A stretch of 64,000 nucleotides of DNA from Candidatus Borkfalkia faecavium (GTDB lineage Bacteria; Bacillota; Clostridia; Christensenellales; Borkfalkiaceae), in NCBI GenBank assembly GCA_019114755.1, contig DXEW01000003.1, positions 1 to 64,000 of the forward strand, in the 5' to 3' direction. Position 1 is the first letter of the stretch. Each line of letters begins with the position of its first letter. The translations under genes were made by a program, and so were the position numbers. Of this stretch, positions 43,996 through 53,351 are shown piece by piece. Below the pieces are notes generated by a model. It saw nothing but the letters and a program-made list of their open reading frames with translations, was not told the origin of the DNA and searched no databases.

Positions 43996-45125
43996 CTTTT
44001 TTTGGAGAGCAGGCGGGAACAGACGGCGGCGGCGATGAACAGCAGCACGCCGCTCCACAGGTCTGCGGCAAACGGCGCGCCCTGCGCCCAGCTTTGGTAG
44101 ACGGCGAACAGTTCGGGGTTGCAGAACATACAGGCGATCTGCGACAACGCCAGCCCCGCGATGCAGAAAAAGGCGGGGGCGCGGCGGCGCTCAAACAGGC
44201 GAGAAATCCCGCGCGAACAGGCGATGAGCCCGGCGATAAAGCCGACGCCCAGGCAGGCGTACACGCCGAAGACAGAAGGGTCCTGCCGCCAATAGGTAAG
44301 GCTGACGGAAGAGAGCAGCGACTGAAAGCAGCCCAGCGCCAGAAGCAGCGCCGTTGCCGACAGCCCCGGCACCACCTGCGTGAGCGCCACGGCAAAGCCC
44401 AAAAGCAAAAACAGCGGCCACACATACCAGGCGCGGGCCGTGATATCCGCCTGCGCCCCGCCGAAGATGCCGGCGCAGCCGAGCGCCAGCGGCAGCGCCA
44501 GGCCTATAATAAATAATAAGATGCGCGGGGCGGTGCGCTTTTCCCCCGCGAGGGGGCGCACCTCTGCGGGGTATGCCCCCGCCATCAGCCCCGCGAACAG
44601 GGCGGACACGGCGAAGGGGCACAGCTCCAGCAGGCGGCGCACGGCGAAAAAGCCGACCGCAAACCCCACGGCCGCCCCCGCGGCTATGGGAAGAAGGAAC
44701 AGCGCGCAGGCCTTGAAGCGGCGGAAGATGTTGCCCAGCGCATAGAGGAGCTTTTCGTACAGGCCGAAGAGCAGGGCGACCGCCGCCCCGCTGACGCCCG
44801 GCACGATGACGGCAAGCCCCAAACAGGCGCCGAAAAGGATCGCCCGCCACACTTCCCCCGCCCCCGTATAGGAAAGGGAGGGCGCACTCTCGCCTTGCGA
44901 AGCGCCTTCGCCCGCGCTCTTCCCTGCTCCTGCGGTGTACTCTGCGGGCGCAGTTCCGCCTTGCAAAGAAGCGGCCGGGCTTTTTTGGGACGCGGCAGGA
45001 GCGCCTTCCGCGTTTTGCGGCGGTGCGGAAGAGGCGCGCCCTTCCGCAGGGCGGGGCTGCCCGTTATGCAAAGCGCCGCCTTGCTCGGGCGGCGCGCTTT
45101 TCTCGCTGCGGTGTTGGTCTTTCAC
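43983..45125 (-). CDS. DUF368 membrane protein (PopT-like polyprenyl-phosphate translocase family)
   Basis: A polytopic membrane protein of about 380 residues. The family start GAGEVWRAILFGACLGLAVIVPGVSGAAVALLFGLYEKLL is at about residue 90, and VVPGLSATALLLALG repeats the pattern in the second half. DUF368 members have been proposed to recycle undecaprenyl phosphate across the membrane. The N-terminal 90 residues are Ala/Pro/Gly/Ser-rich and look disordered, unlike usual family members. No ATG is suitable; a GTG at 45125 follows TAGGGGTAAGATC. Confidence 0.78.
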   Translation of the reverse strand: MKDQHRSEKSAPPEQGGALHNGQPRPAEGRASSAPPQNAEGAPAASQKSPAASLQGGTAPAEYTAGAGKSAGEGASQGESAPSLSYTGAGEVWRAILFGACLGLAVIVPGVSGAAVALLFGLYEKLLYALGNIFRRFKACALFLLPIAAGAAVGFAVGFFAVRRLLELCPFAVSALFAGLMAGAYPAEVRPLAGEKRTAPRILLFIIGLALPLALGCAGIFGGAQADITARAWYVWPLFLLLGFAVALTQVVPGLSATALLLALGCFQSLLSSVSLTYWRQDPSVFGVYACLGVGFIAGLIACSRGISRLFERRRAPAFFCIAGLALSQIACMFCNPELFAVYQSWAQGAPFAADLWSGVLLFIAAAVCSRLLSKKSARP

Positions 45126-45182
45126 GATCTTACCCCTATATGATCTGTTCTTTGCCGCGTTCAAAAGAGCGGAAGGGATTTT

Positions 45183-45320
45183 GAATGTAAAATGTAAAGT
45201 GTAAAATGTAAAATTAAGGACGAACGGAAAAATGTTTTTAATCTTTTCCAAAATTCTACATTCTACATTTACCATTTATAAATGAGATCCTTCGTCGCTG
45301 CGCTCCTCAGGATGACAGGG
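45183..45320. repeat. inverted pair of period-7 arrays plus dispersed palindrome
   Basis: A TGTAAAA-type array (45183-45218) and its inverted counterpart (45249-45275) flank about 30 bases. A GAGATCCTTCGTCG...CTCAGGATGAC unit (45283-45317) follows. No gene lies between DUF368 and dxs. Confidence 0.7.
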
Positions 45321-45370
45321 GGGAAAACAAGAGGCAGGCGAGGGCACGTCGCGTAAGGCGCGCCGCCCCC

Positions 45371-47200
45371 CTACTCGCTTTGGGCAAGGGCGCGGATGTG
45401 CGCCGCCAGCTCGCGCGAGGTCAGAAGCGCGTCGTCCGCCTGTTCCTGCGCATTGGCGTGGGCGACGAAGGCGTCGGGCGCGCCGAGGAGCAGCAGCTGC
45501 ACCGCTTCGCCCTTCTGCGCGTAGTATTCCGCCACGGCAGAGCCGAAGCCGCCGGCGGCGTACCCTTCTTCAAAGGTGATGATCTTATGCCCCGCGTAGC
45601 GGTCTAACACGCCCGTATCCAAGGGCTTAACCGTGCGGCAGTTGATGACCTTGACGTTGGTGAGCCCCGATACCCTGCGCGCATCCAAAGCTCTGCCTAC
45701 GGCGCGCGCGCCCGAGGCGAGCACGATGACGCCGTCGCCTTCGGTGAGCGTTTCCCACAGCATGGTGTGGTTGATGCGCATGCGGGAGCCTAAATTGGCG
45801 GCATAGCCGTTGGGGTAGCGGATGGCGACGGGGCAGGCGAGGCTGCGGGCATAGTCAAACATATCCACAAATTCAGAACAATCTTTGGGGGCAAAAATTT
45901 TCAGGTTGGGAACGGCGCGCAGGGCCGAGAGGTCGAAAAGCCCCTGGTGCGTTTTGCCGTCCGCCCCCACAAAGCCGGCGCGGTCGATACAGAAGATGAC
46001 GGGCAGGTTTTGCAGGCATACGTCGTGCACGATCTGGTCGTAGGCGCGCTGCAAAAAGGTGGAATACAGGCACACCACGGGCGAAAGCCCGCCCCGCGCC
46101 ATGCCCGCCGCCATGGTGACGGCGTATTCTTCGCAGATACCGACGTCGTAAAACCTATTCGGGAACTGCGAGGCGAAGTCGGCAAGCCCCGCGCCCTCGG
46201 TCATGGCCGCGGTGACGGCGACGAGGGTGGGGTCCGTCTGCGCCCGGGCGCACAGCACGCGCCCGAGCGCGACGGCGAAGGAGTTATTGCTGCCCACGAA
46301 GTTCTGGCCGACGCCGTGGAAGCGGGCGGGGTCTTCTTCCGCCGCTTCAAAGCCTTTGCCTTTGACCGTGACCGCGTGGAGCAGGATCGGGACGTCTAAT
46401 TGTTTGATGTTTTCGAGCATGTAGATGAGCTCGGGCAGGCTGTGCCCGTCGACGGGGCCGATGTACTTGAAGCCGCAGCGCTCGAAAAATTCGTTTTTAT
46501 TCAGCCAGCCCTTGATGGAATACTTCATCTTGCGCAGCTGCCTGCCGAAGGCGTTCGTCTCCTTGAAGGTGCGGCGCATGAAGCTGTTGAAGTCGCGGTA
46601 GTTCTTTTTCGCCGAAGTGCGCGCCAGGGCGCGGGCGAGGGCAGAGTTGTTCTTGTCGATGGCCATGCCGTTGTCGTTGAGCACGACGATGAAGTTTTTC
46701 GGCTTCTCTTCGGAAGAGAACACCGCCTCCAGCGCCAGGCCGTTGCCCATGGAGGCGTCGCCGATGACGGAAATCACCTTATACTGCTCGCCGAAGGTAT
46801 CGCGGGCGTTGCACATGCCGATGCCCGCGGCGATGGAATTGCCGCTGTGGCCGGAGATAAAGCTGTCGAATACGCTCTCTTCGGGGTCGGCAAAGCCGGA
46901 AGGGCCCCCCTTGCGGCGGATGTGCGAGATGTCGCGCCCGCTCAAAATTTTATGGGTGTAGCTTTGGTGGCCGACGTCGAAGATGAGTTTATCTTGCGGG
47001 AAGTCGAACACCTTATGCAGGGCAAGGGTGAGCTCGACCGTGCCGAGGTTGGAGGCGAGGTGCCCGCCGTTTTCGCGCACGGCGGAAACGAGCTGCTCGC
47101 GCAGATGCCCCGCCAACTCTTCTAACTGCTCTATGGAATACTGTTTGATCTCTTCCGCCAACACTTGCAGCTCCTCTTTTTCTCTTCTGTCGATAATCAT
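45371..47200 (-). CDS. dxs: 1-deoxy-D-xylulose-5-phosphate synthase
   Basis: First enzyme of the MEP isoprenoid route, joining pyruvate and glyceraldehyde 3-phosphate with thiamine diphosphate. The 609-residue protein has GHQSYTHKILSGR, the ThDP motif GDASMGNGLALEAVFSSEEKPKNFIVVLNDN, KYIGPVDGHSL, and the transketolase-type ICEEYAVTMAAGMA. FCIDRAGFVGADGKTHQG follows. Length is normal. The ATG at 47200 (MIIDRREKEE) has no strong ribosome binding site; a longer frame to 47260 is unlikely. Confidence 0.95.
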   Translation of the reverse strand: MIIDRREKEELQVLAEEIKQYSIEQLEELAGHLREQLVSAVRENGGHLASNLGTVELTLALHKVFDFPQDKLIFDVGHQSYTHKILSGRDISHIRRKGGPSGFADPEESVFDSFISGHSGNSIAAGIGMCNARDTFGEQYKVISVIGDASMGNGLALEAVFSSEEKPKNFIVVLNDNGMAIDKNNSALARALARTSAKKNYRDFNSFMRRTFKETNAFGRQLRKMKYSIKGWLNKNEFFERCGFKYIGPVDGHSLPELIYMLENIKQLDVPILLHAVTVKGKGFEAAEEDPARFHGVGQNFVGSNNSFAVALGRVLCARAQTDPTLVAVTAAMTEGAGLADFASQFPNRFYDVGICEEYAVTMAAGMARGGLSPVVCLYSTFLQRAYDQIVHDVCLQNLPVIFCIDRAGFVGADGKTHQGLFDLSALRAVPNLKIFAPKDCSEFVDMFDYARSLACPVAIRYPNGYAANLGSRMRINHTMLWETLTEGDGVIVLASGARAVGRALDARRVSGLTNVKVINCRTVKPLDTGVLDRYAGHKIITFEEGYAAGGFGSAVAEYYAQKGEAVQLLLLGAPDAFVAHANAQEQADDALLTSRELAAHIRALAQSE

Positions 47201-47340
47201 ATTGCGCCAAGGGCGGAAATATGACCGCTTTTTGCAAATTTGCGGCAGACCCTGCGGCAAATCTAAAGTCTTTTTCAGTATAAATTATAAACGTTTAGCG
47301 GCGAATTGTCAAGGTGTTTGCGGCAAGAGAAGGCAGGCGG

Positions 47341-47369
47341 TTGCTTTTTTGGTCTTTCTTTGGTATACT
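47341..47369 (+). promoter_or_regulatory. promoter of the RlmI-like gene
   Basis: TTGCTT (47341-47346), 17-base spacer, TATACT (47364-47369), 24 bases before the ATG. Confidence 0.72.
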
Positions 47370-47393
47370 GTAATAAAAAAAGGAGAGCGGGCG

Positions 47394-48566
47394 ATGCCGT
47401 ACAGCGTTTATCTGAAAAAGGGAGAAGAGCGGCGCATCCTGGCGGGGCACAGCTGGGTATACGCCAACGAGGTCGCCAAAATAGAAGGAAAAGACAAAAA
47501 CGGGGCTTTGGCAGGCGTGTACGCCGCCGACGGCAGGTTTTTGGGGAAGGGGTACATCAACCACCTTTCCAAGATCCTCGTGCGCATCTTTATCCGCGGA
47601 CAGGAAGAGGACGGGAAGGAGCTGTACGTCCGGCGCATTGCCGCCGCCAAGGCGCTGCGCGAGGCGGTGATGGGGGAAGATTCCGACTGCTGGCGGGCGG
47701 TGTTTGCCGAAGCGGACGACCTGCCCGCCTTCATCTGCGACAAATACGGCGACTACCTGTGCGTGGAACTCTTATCTTTGGGGGTAGACAGGCGCAAAGA
47801 TATGATCTGCGAGGCGCTGTGCGAAGTGTTTGCGCCCAAGGGCATCTATATGCGCGGCGACGTGGCGGTGCGCCAAAAAGAGGGGCTCCCCCTGGAAAGC
47901 GGCGTCCTGTACGGCGAAGTGCCCGACTCCGTGTGCGTGCGGGAAAACGGCCTGCGAATGCTGGTAGATTTGAAAAACGGCCAGAAGACAGGGTATTTTT
48001 TGGATCAGAAGGAAAACCGCCGCGCCATCCGCCGCTACTGCCGCGGGCGGAAGGTGTTAGACTGCTTTTGCAACAGCGGCGGGTTTTCGCTGAATGCGGC
48101 CAGCGTTGCGAAGGAAGTGGTCGCCCTCGATATCTCGCGCTTTGCCTTAAACAACGTGGAAGAGAACGCGCGGCTGAACGGCTTTGCCAACATCGCCACC
48201 CGCTGCGGAGACGCCTTTGCCCTGCTGCGCGAGATGCGCGCCGCGGGCGAAAAGTTCGGCTGCGTGGTCCTGGACCCGCCCGCCTTCTGCAAGAGCGCGG
48301 CGGAGGTGCAGGACGCCTACCGCGGCTATAAAGACGTGAATATCTGCGCCATGAAGCTGGTGGAGCCGGGCGGGTTTTTGATGAGCTGCTCGTGCTCGCA
48401 CTACATGACGGCGCAGCTGTTTGAAAAGATGCTGCGCGAGAGCGCCCGCGAGGCGGGCAGGCGCGCCAAAATTTTAGAGGTGCGCGTGCAGGCGCCCGAC
48501 CACCCTGCCCTTCTCAGCGCCGAAGAGACGAGCTATTTGAAGGCCTTCATCCTGCAGCTGGAATAA
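47394..48566 (+). CDS. class I rRNA methyltransferase, RlmI-like
   Basis: A SAM-dependent RNA (cytosine-5)-methyltransferase of 390 residues. It has an N-terminal PUA domain (GEERRILAGHSWVYANEV, GVYAADGRFLGKGYIN), then a Rossmann domain with GQKTGYFLDQKENR, VLDCFCNSGGFSLNAA and the catalytic-type VVLDPPAFCKS. The E. coli RlmI modifies 23S rRNA C1962; the site here is inferred. AGGAGAG lies upstream. It has its own promoter. Confidence 0.9.
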   Translation: MPYSVYLKKGEERRILAGHSWVYANEVAKIEGKDKNGALAGVYAADGRFLGKGYINHLSKILVRIFIRGQEEDGKELYVRRIAAAKALREAVMGEDSDCWRAVFAEADDLPAFICDKYGDYLCVELLSLGVDRRKDMICEALCEVFAPKGIYMRGDVAVRQKEGLPLESGVLYGEVPDSVCVRENGLRMLVDLKNGQKTGYFLDQKENRRAIRRYCRGRKVLDCFCNSGGFSLNAASVAKEVVALDISRFALNNVEENARLNGFANIATRCGDAFALLREMRAAGEKFGCVVLDPPAFCKSAAEVQDAYRGYKDVNICAMKLVEPGGFLMSCSCSHYMTAQLFEKMLRESAREAGRRAKILEVRVQAPDHPALLSAEETSYLKAFILQLE

Positions 48567-48776
48567 AGGGAAATAAAGAAGGCGCTTCTTGCCGCCGGAA
48601 AAGGCTATTTCCCTTCCGCCGCCGAAAGAAGGCGGCTCTTTGCGGGAATACGGGGAAAGACTTCCTTTTCCTATTTATAAATATAGAAATATAGAAGAAG
48701 TGTGGCCCGGATGCAGGGCGCTTCTTCCAAACAAAAATAAAAAAGGGGCGCCGACGCGCCCGAAAGGGAGAATGAT
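48567..48776. other. intergenic region
   Basis: No gene is seen. A short near-repeat GGAATAAAG/GGAAATAAAG covers the stop of the methyltransferase gene, and GGCGCCGACGCGCC (about 48747-48760) can form a hairpin before the next ribosome binding site. Confidence 0.35.
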
Positions 48777-49631
48777 ATGATCACATTGCAAAACGAAAGG
48801 CTGCGCGTTTGCCTCGCCGAGCGGGGCGCGGAGATCGTGAGCGTGCAAAACGCCGACGGGTACGAGTTCATCTGGCAGGCGGACCCCGCCTTTTGGGGCA
48901 AGCACTGCCCCCTGCTGTTCCCCGTGTGCGGCAGGCTGCTGCACTTTACGCATGTGTATGAGGGGAAGGCATACAAGATGGGCAACCACGGCTTTGCCCA
49001 GCGCAAAATTTTTGCGGCAAAGCAGCTTTCCGGCACGCAGGCGGAATTTACCCTGCACGAAGACGAAGAGACGCTTTCCGAATACCCCTTCCGCTTTGCG
49101 CTGACCGTGCGCTATACCCTGGAGGGCAACGCCCTGACCATCGAGACGGGCGTGGAAAACACCGACAACAAGCCGCTGTACTGCAACTTCGGCTCGCACG
49201 AGGCGTACGCCGCCGGCGGGAACTTTACCGACTGGGCGGTGCGGTTTGAAAAGAAGGAAGACTTTGTGCTCACCGAACAGAACGCCGACGGCCAGCTGAC
49301 GGGCAGGCGCATCCCCTACAAAGACGATACCGACCTTTTGCCCCTTTCCTGGGAGATGTTCGCCAACGATTCGCTGCTGTTTGACGGCCTGCGCTCGCGC
49401 AAGGTATGGCTGGAACATAAGGGAGAACGGGTGCTGGAAGTGGAATTTGCCGATTTTCCGCACCTCTTACTGTGGACCAAGCCGGGGGCGCCGTATATCG
49501 CCATCGAGCCGTGGAACGGCCTGCCCGACACCGCCGACGCCGACGGACAGCTGCGGCATAAGCTCGGCATCCTCCGCCTCGACCCCGGCGAAAGAAAGGC
49601 GGCGCCGCATACGATAAAATTTTTAAAATAA
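48777..49631 (+). CDS. aldose 1-epimerase family protein
   Basis: A 284-residue galactose-mutarotase-fold protein. Segments PLLFPVCGRL, YKMGNHGFAQ (with the catalytic-type His near residue 69) and FGSHEAYAAGG fit the YihR/LacX-like subgroup. The acid residue is probably the Glu in IAIEPWNGLPD. It would interconvert anomers of a sugar or sugar phosphate; the natural substrate is not known. AAAGGGAG precedes the ATG. Its stop codon abuts structured element D. Confidence 0.88.
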   Translation: MITLQNERLRVCLAERGAEIVSVQNADGYEFIWQADPAFWGKHCPLLFPVCGRLLHFTHVYEGKAYKMGNHGFAQRKIFAAKQLSGTQAEFTLHEDEETLSEYPFRFALTVRYTLEGNALTIETGVENTDNKPLYCNFGSHEAYAAGGNFTDWAVRFEKKEDFVLTEQNADGQLTGRRIPYKDDTDLLPLSWEMFANDSLLFDGLRSRKVWLEHKGERVLEVEFADFPHLLLWTKPGAPYIAIEPWNGLPDTADADGQLRHKLGILRLDPGERKAAPHTIKFLK

Positions 49632-49632
49632 A

Positions 49633-49850
49633 AAAGTTCACACAATTCTCGCCGCGACGGCGGCTGCGAATTGTCGTGATTTTAGGGAAACCCCGCGGGG
49701 CGCCATTCGGCTAGCCGCGGGGTTTCCCTCTTTGCGCGGCGATTTAAGGGCACGCCTTTATCAAACGCCGCGCAAATTCACCTTTCCCCGTGCAGCTCCT
49801 CGCTGTAAGGGGAAAAAGGCAAAAGCGTCGTTTTGCCTTTTTCTGTTGTT
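49633..49850 (-). repeat. structured intergenic element, copy D
   Basis: This copy lies on the minus strand. On that strand it runs from the hairpin GGCAAAACGACGCTTTTGCC through GGGGAAAGGTGAA to a stem TTTGCGCGGCG (49731-49741) with CGCCGCGCAAA. A GAGGGAAACCCCGCGG/CCGCGGGGTTTCCCT stem follows, then a terminal hairpin around GCAGCCGCCGTCGCGGC that ends a few bases from the aldose-epimerase stop codon. Confidence 0.83.
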
Positions 49851-49913
49851 TATGGAGCGATAGAGAGTTTGTTTCCATCCCGCGCACGAGCGCGCGGGAG
49901 CCCGCATTCTCCA

Positions 49914-50053
49914 TCTGTCATCCTGAGCGAGCGAAGCGAGTCGAAGGATCTCTGAAAATAAAAAAGTCCTTGTCATTTCGACCGAGGGAAGGAGCAGCTG
50001 CGACTGACCGAGTGGAGAAATCTTGCGCGGTGCGTATCGAAAGACAAGCGCCT
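49914..50053. repeat. two dispersed repeat units
   Basis: TGTCATCCTGAGCGAGCGAAGCGAG...GGATCTC (49914-49952) and GTCATTTCGACCGAGG...GAGTGGAGAAATCTTGCGCGG (49970-50053). Both families recur at 38.5-39.1 kb and 53.4-53.6 kb. Confidence 0.75.
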
Positions 50054-50161
50054 TTCCTCTATTCTCGGCTTCTACTTGGGGAAAGCTGTCACAAAGTGAC
50101 GAAAGAGGGAAAAATGGCAACGGCAAAGCCGCCCGCAGAAAAATCTGCTGACGGCTTTTGA

Positions 50162-50444
50162 AACCAAGTCAAAGCAAAAGGGACCCGCCCTGAAAGGCGT
50201 CTTTTGCGCGCCTTGCGGCTCATCCTCATTGCAATACCTCTGGGGGTATTGCTGCTTCGTCTATCGCCCCAATTCATCGCAAAATGCGCTCTTTCAGGGT
50301 GCGAAGCAATCGCAAGCGGGTAGATTGCCGCAGATGCAAGGCAAAGCCCGCAGGTAATATAGAGACATATTGCCAAGGGCTTTAACGCCGCAGATGTGGT
50401 GAGATACCCGCTTCCGATCGGATCCCCTTTACTTTGACTTGGTT
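50162..50444. mobile_element. MITE-like element with 24-bp terminal inverted repeats
   Basis: AACCAAGTCAAAGC... at 50162-50185 and its inverse ...CTTTGACTTGGTT at 50421-50444 match at about 21 of 24 positions. They enclose about 235 bases without a convincing gene; a 95-codon frame on the minus strand has no family match I recognise. Joined or single ends of the same type occur in the leader at 35562-35655. Confidence 0.6.
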
Positions 50445-50467
50445 AAGATCACAGCGTGTAAACTTAA

Positions 50468-50659
50468 TTACTCTTTTTCTTCCTTTTTATGCAGGTGGCA
50501 GCAGCCGCCGCAGTGGGCGCAGTCGCACCCGCAGCCGCCTTTGCCCTGCTTTTTGCGCACGAAGTGCAGGATGACGACGGCGATGACGGCCCCTGCCGCC
50601 AACACGGCGATGGCGACGGAGAGCACCGCCCCCGCTGCCGAACAGAGGGAATACAGCAT
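50468..50659 (-). CDS. FeoB-associated cysteine-rich membrane protein
   Basis: A 63-residue protein with one transmembrane helix (AAGAVLSVAIAVLAAGAVIAVVILHF) and a cytoplasmic tail with six cysteines and two histidines (GCGCDCAHCGGCCHLH). Small proteins of this kind commonly follow feoB and are thought to bind iron or an Fe-S cluster to regulate or assist FeoB. GGAGG lies six bases upstream. It is the last gene of the feo operon. Confidence 0.88.
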   Translation of the reverse strand: MLYSLCSAAGAVLSVAIAVLAAGAVIAVVILHFVRKKQGKGGCGCDCAHCGGCCHLHKKEEKE

Positions 50660-50748
50660 ATCTGCCTCCTTTCCGCCGTGCGGCTATCCTTGCTGCTTGC
50701 CGCGCGGCGGTTTCCATTCAAAATTTTACAGCCGCAAGAGCCTGCGCC

Positions 50749-53055
50749 TTACTGGCGCAGCGCGGCGCCCGTGCCCTTCCTCTTTCCAAATAAATTTATT
50801 TTGCCGCGGTTGCGCAGGGCGAAATAGGCGATGACGAGCGCCAGCACCGCCGCCACGATGAATGCCGTCCACCACCACGAGAGCACGACATACACGAGCG
50901 AGGCGGTGACATACGAGGTCAGCATCCAGAAGCCGACGGTGTTTTTGAACTTGCCCTTGGGCGTTTCTGCCTTGACGGTGGCTGCCGCCGCGAAGCAGGG
51001 GATGGTGAGCATGTTGAACACGGTAAAGGCGATCAGCGCCTGCCAGGTGATGCCGGTGGCGTCCATGAGGGCGAGCACGGCGCCGATGCCGCTTTCGCCG
51101 TCGTCCCAGGCAGGGATGACCGCGCCGATGGCGGCGGCGAGGATGTAGAAGGTGGAGACGACGTTTTCTTTGGCGATCAGGCCGGTGACCGCCGCCACCA
51201 CGAACACCCAGCCGAACCTGCCCAGCTGCAGGCCGAAGCCCATGGGGGTGCACACCCACTGCACGAAGGAGCCGATGTTGTAGAGGATGCTCTCTTCCAT
51301 CGGCACCATCTGCCAGCTCCAGGAGAAGTTGGAGAGGAACCAGATGACCACGCAGGAGGCGAGGATGATGGTGAACGCCTTTTTGATATAGTGCTTGAGT
51401 TTATCCCACAGATGCGCCATCAAATTGGAAAAGCGGGGCAGGTGGTAGGCGGGCAGCTCCATGATGAAGGGAGCCACTTCGCCGCGCATGCTGGTCTGGC
51501 GCATGAAGGCGACCATGATGACCGCCATCGCCATGCCGAACAGATATAACAGGAAGACGATGAGGTCGGCATTGACGCCCGTATAGGCGGAGGCGAGGGC
51601 GCCGCAGATGGCGGCGAGGATGGGCGCCTTGGCGCCGCAGGTGAAGAAGGGTATGACGCGGGTGGTCATGATGCGCTCTTTATCGTCGGAGAGGGTGCGC
51701 GTGTTGATGGCGGCGGGCACCGAGCAGCCGAAGCCCATGACCATGGGGATGAAGGCGCGGCCCGTGAGGCCGAACTTGCGGAAGGCCCTGTCTAAGATAA
51801 AGGCGACGCGCGCCATGTAGCCGGTATCTTCTAAAATGGAGAGGATGAGGAACATGAACAGGATCTGCGGCACGAAGGAGATGACCGAAGACACGCCGCC
51901 CCAGATGCCGTCGAACAGCAGGCCCTTCGCCCACGGGTACACGGCGGCGGCGTCCAGACCCGTTTCGATGAGGGCGCCGATCTGATCGGTGACAAACCCC
52001 GTCAGGTTGAACAGGATCGCGCCGGGCGTCGATATGCCGGCGCTGCTGAAAAACACCGCCACGAAGGCGTCGAGCACGTCGCTGCCCGTCGCTACGTCAA
52101 AGCAGAAGCCTTCGCCGCCGTTGAACCAGCCGACGATGGTGTTCAGGTAGAACAGGTCTTCGCCGAAGGTGAAGTGGAACATGAAAAAGAGGATGACGAT
52201 GAAGATGGGGATACCCCAGATCCTGTGGGTGAGCACGCGATCGGCTTTATCCGAGCGGCTCATCCCCTGCTTTTTGGCGGACCTGTGCAGGGCGGAAGAG
52301 AAGTGCGCGGTTATGTACTTGTAGCGGGCGTCGGCAGCCTTCGCCTCGAAGTCGCCGCCGAACACGTCGTCCTTGTGCTGCGCCTTGAACTCCTGCGCCA
52401 TCTTCGCCTCGGCGGGGTGGTTTTTGACCTCGATCTCGTCCCCTTCCACCAACTTAACGGCGTGGAAGAGGGGGTCTTTTACCTCTTTCCCCTTCAAAGC
52501 GATGCGGATATCATCGATGACGTGCGCGAGCGAGCTTTCCGACAGCACGCTCGCCCCTTGGCGCTTTTTGGCGGAGGCGGCGTAGGCGCGCTCCATCAGC
52601 TGCGCGATGCCCTCGTTTTTGAGGGCGGAGATAGGAACGACGGGCACGCCCAGCGCCTGTTCCAGCTTTTTGGCGTCGATGGTGTCGCCGCTCTTTTTGA
52701 CGGCGTCGATCATGTTCAGCGCCACCACCACGGGCACGTCGATCTCTAACAGCTGCGTGGTGAGGTACAGGTTGCGCTCTAAATTGGTGGCGTCCACCAC
52801 GTCGATGACGCAGTCGGGCTTTTCATCCAAAATGAAATTGCGGGCGATGACCTCTTCGGGCGAATAGGGCGAAAGCGAATAGATACCCGGAAGGTCGACG
52901 ACGGCGACGGGGCTGTTCAGCTTTTTATACACACCCTCGCGCTTATCGACGGTGACGCCCGGCCAGTTGCCCACGTGCGCCGTGCTGCCCGTGAGGGCGT
53001 TGAACAGCGTCGTTTTGCCGCTGTTGGGGTTGCCTGCCAGTGCAAATTGCAGCAT
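50749..53055 (-). CDS. feoB: ferrous iron transporter FeoB
   Basis: A 768-residue iron(II) permease with an N-terminal G-protein. G1 is GNPNSGKTT, the G2 region carries NWPGVTVDKREG, G3 is DLPGIYSLSPYSPEE, and G4 is NMID with G5 SALK. The membrane part has two Gate repeats with QILFMFLILSILEDTGYMARVAF, MGFGCSVPA and FFTCGAKAPILA. The ATG at 53055 follows GGAGG, immediately after feoA. It is the centre of the feo operon. Confidence 0.97.
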   Translation of the reverse strand: MLQFALAGNPNSGKTTLFNALTGSTAHVGNWPGVTVDKREGVYKKLNSPVAVVDLPGIYSLSPYSPEEVIARNFILDEKPDCVIDVVDATNLERNLYLTTQLLEIDVPVVVALNMIDAVKKSGDTIDAKKLEQALGVPVVPISALKNEGIAQLMERAYAASAKKRQGASVLSESSLAHVIDDIRIALKGKEVKDPLFHAVKLVEGDEIEVKNHPAEAKMAQEFKAQHKDDVFGGDFEAKAADARYKYITAHFSSALHRSAKKQGMSRSDKADRVLTHRIWGIPIFIVILFFMFHFTFGEDLFYLNTIVGWFNGGEGFCFDVATGSDVLDAFVAVFFSSAGISTPGAILFNLTGFVTDQIGALIETGLDAAAVYPWAKGLLFDGIWGGVSSVISFVPQILFMFLILSILEDTGYMARVAFILDRAFRKFGLTGRAFIPMVMGFGCSVPAAINTRTLSDDKERIMTTRVIPFFTCGAKAPILAAICGALASAYTGVNADLIVFLLYLFGMAMAVIMVAFMRQTSMRGEVAPFIMELPAYHLPRFSNLMAHLWDKLKHYIKKAFTIILASCVVIWFLSNFSWSWQMVPMEESILYNIGSFVQWVCTPMGFGLQLGRFGWVFVVAAVTGLIAKENVVSTFYILAAAIGAVIPAWDDGESGIGAVLALMDATGITWQALIAFTVFNMLTIPCFAAAATVKAETPKGKFKNTVGFWMLTSYVTASLVYVVLSWWWTAFIVAAVLALVIAYFALRNRGKINLFGKRKGTGAALRQ

Positions 53056-53057
53056 AG

Positions 53058-53285
53058 TTATACCTCCATGACCACACAAGACGCTTCGCTTTTGCGCAGC
53101 GTCAGTTCATACCCGCGCAGCGTCACCTCGACGGGGTCGCCCAGCGGCGCCAGTTTGCGCAAGGTGATGTCCGCACCCGGGGTGACGCCCATGTCGAACA
53201 GCCTGCGGCGGATGTTCCCTTCGCCCGCGATGCGCTTTACCACGCCCCGCTGCCCGGGAACAAATTCGTTCAGCTTTTTTTCCAT
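53058..53285 (-). CDS. feoA: ferrous iron transport protein A (SH3-like)
   Basis: A 75-residue SH3-like protein (GNIRRRLFDMGVTPGADITL, DPVEVTLRGYELTLRKSEA) that supports FeoB. AAGGAG lies upstream and the stop is two bases from the feoB start. About 600 bases of repeats separate it from a second feoA-like gene on the same strand. Confidence 0.94.
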   Translation of the reverse strand: MEKKLNEFVPGQRGVVKRIAGEGNIRRRLFDMGVTPGADITLRKLAPLGDPVEVTLRGYELTLRKSEASCVVMEV

Positions 53286-53351
53286 ATACTGCTCCTTATA
53301 AATTTTTTATGAATGAAGATTTTTGGCGAAAATTTTTTTGCTGTCCTTCCC

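Noticed and set aside
50089..50376. 95-codon minus-strand frame inside the inverted-repeat element
   Set aside because: It runs through an inverted-repeat end into flanking sequence, has no ribosome binding site or family features, and is better explained as repeat DNA.
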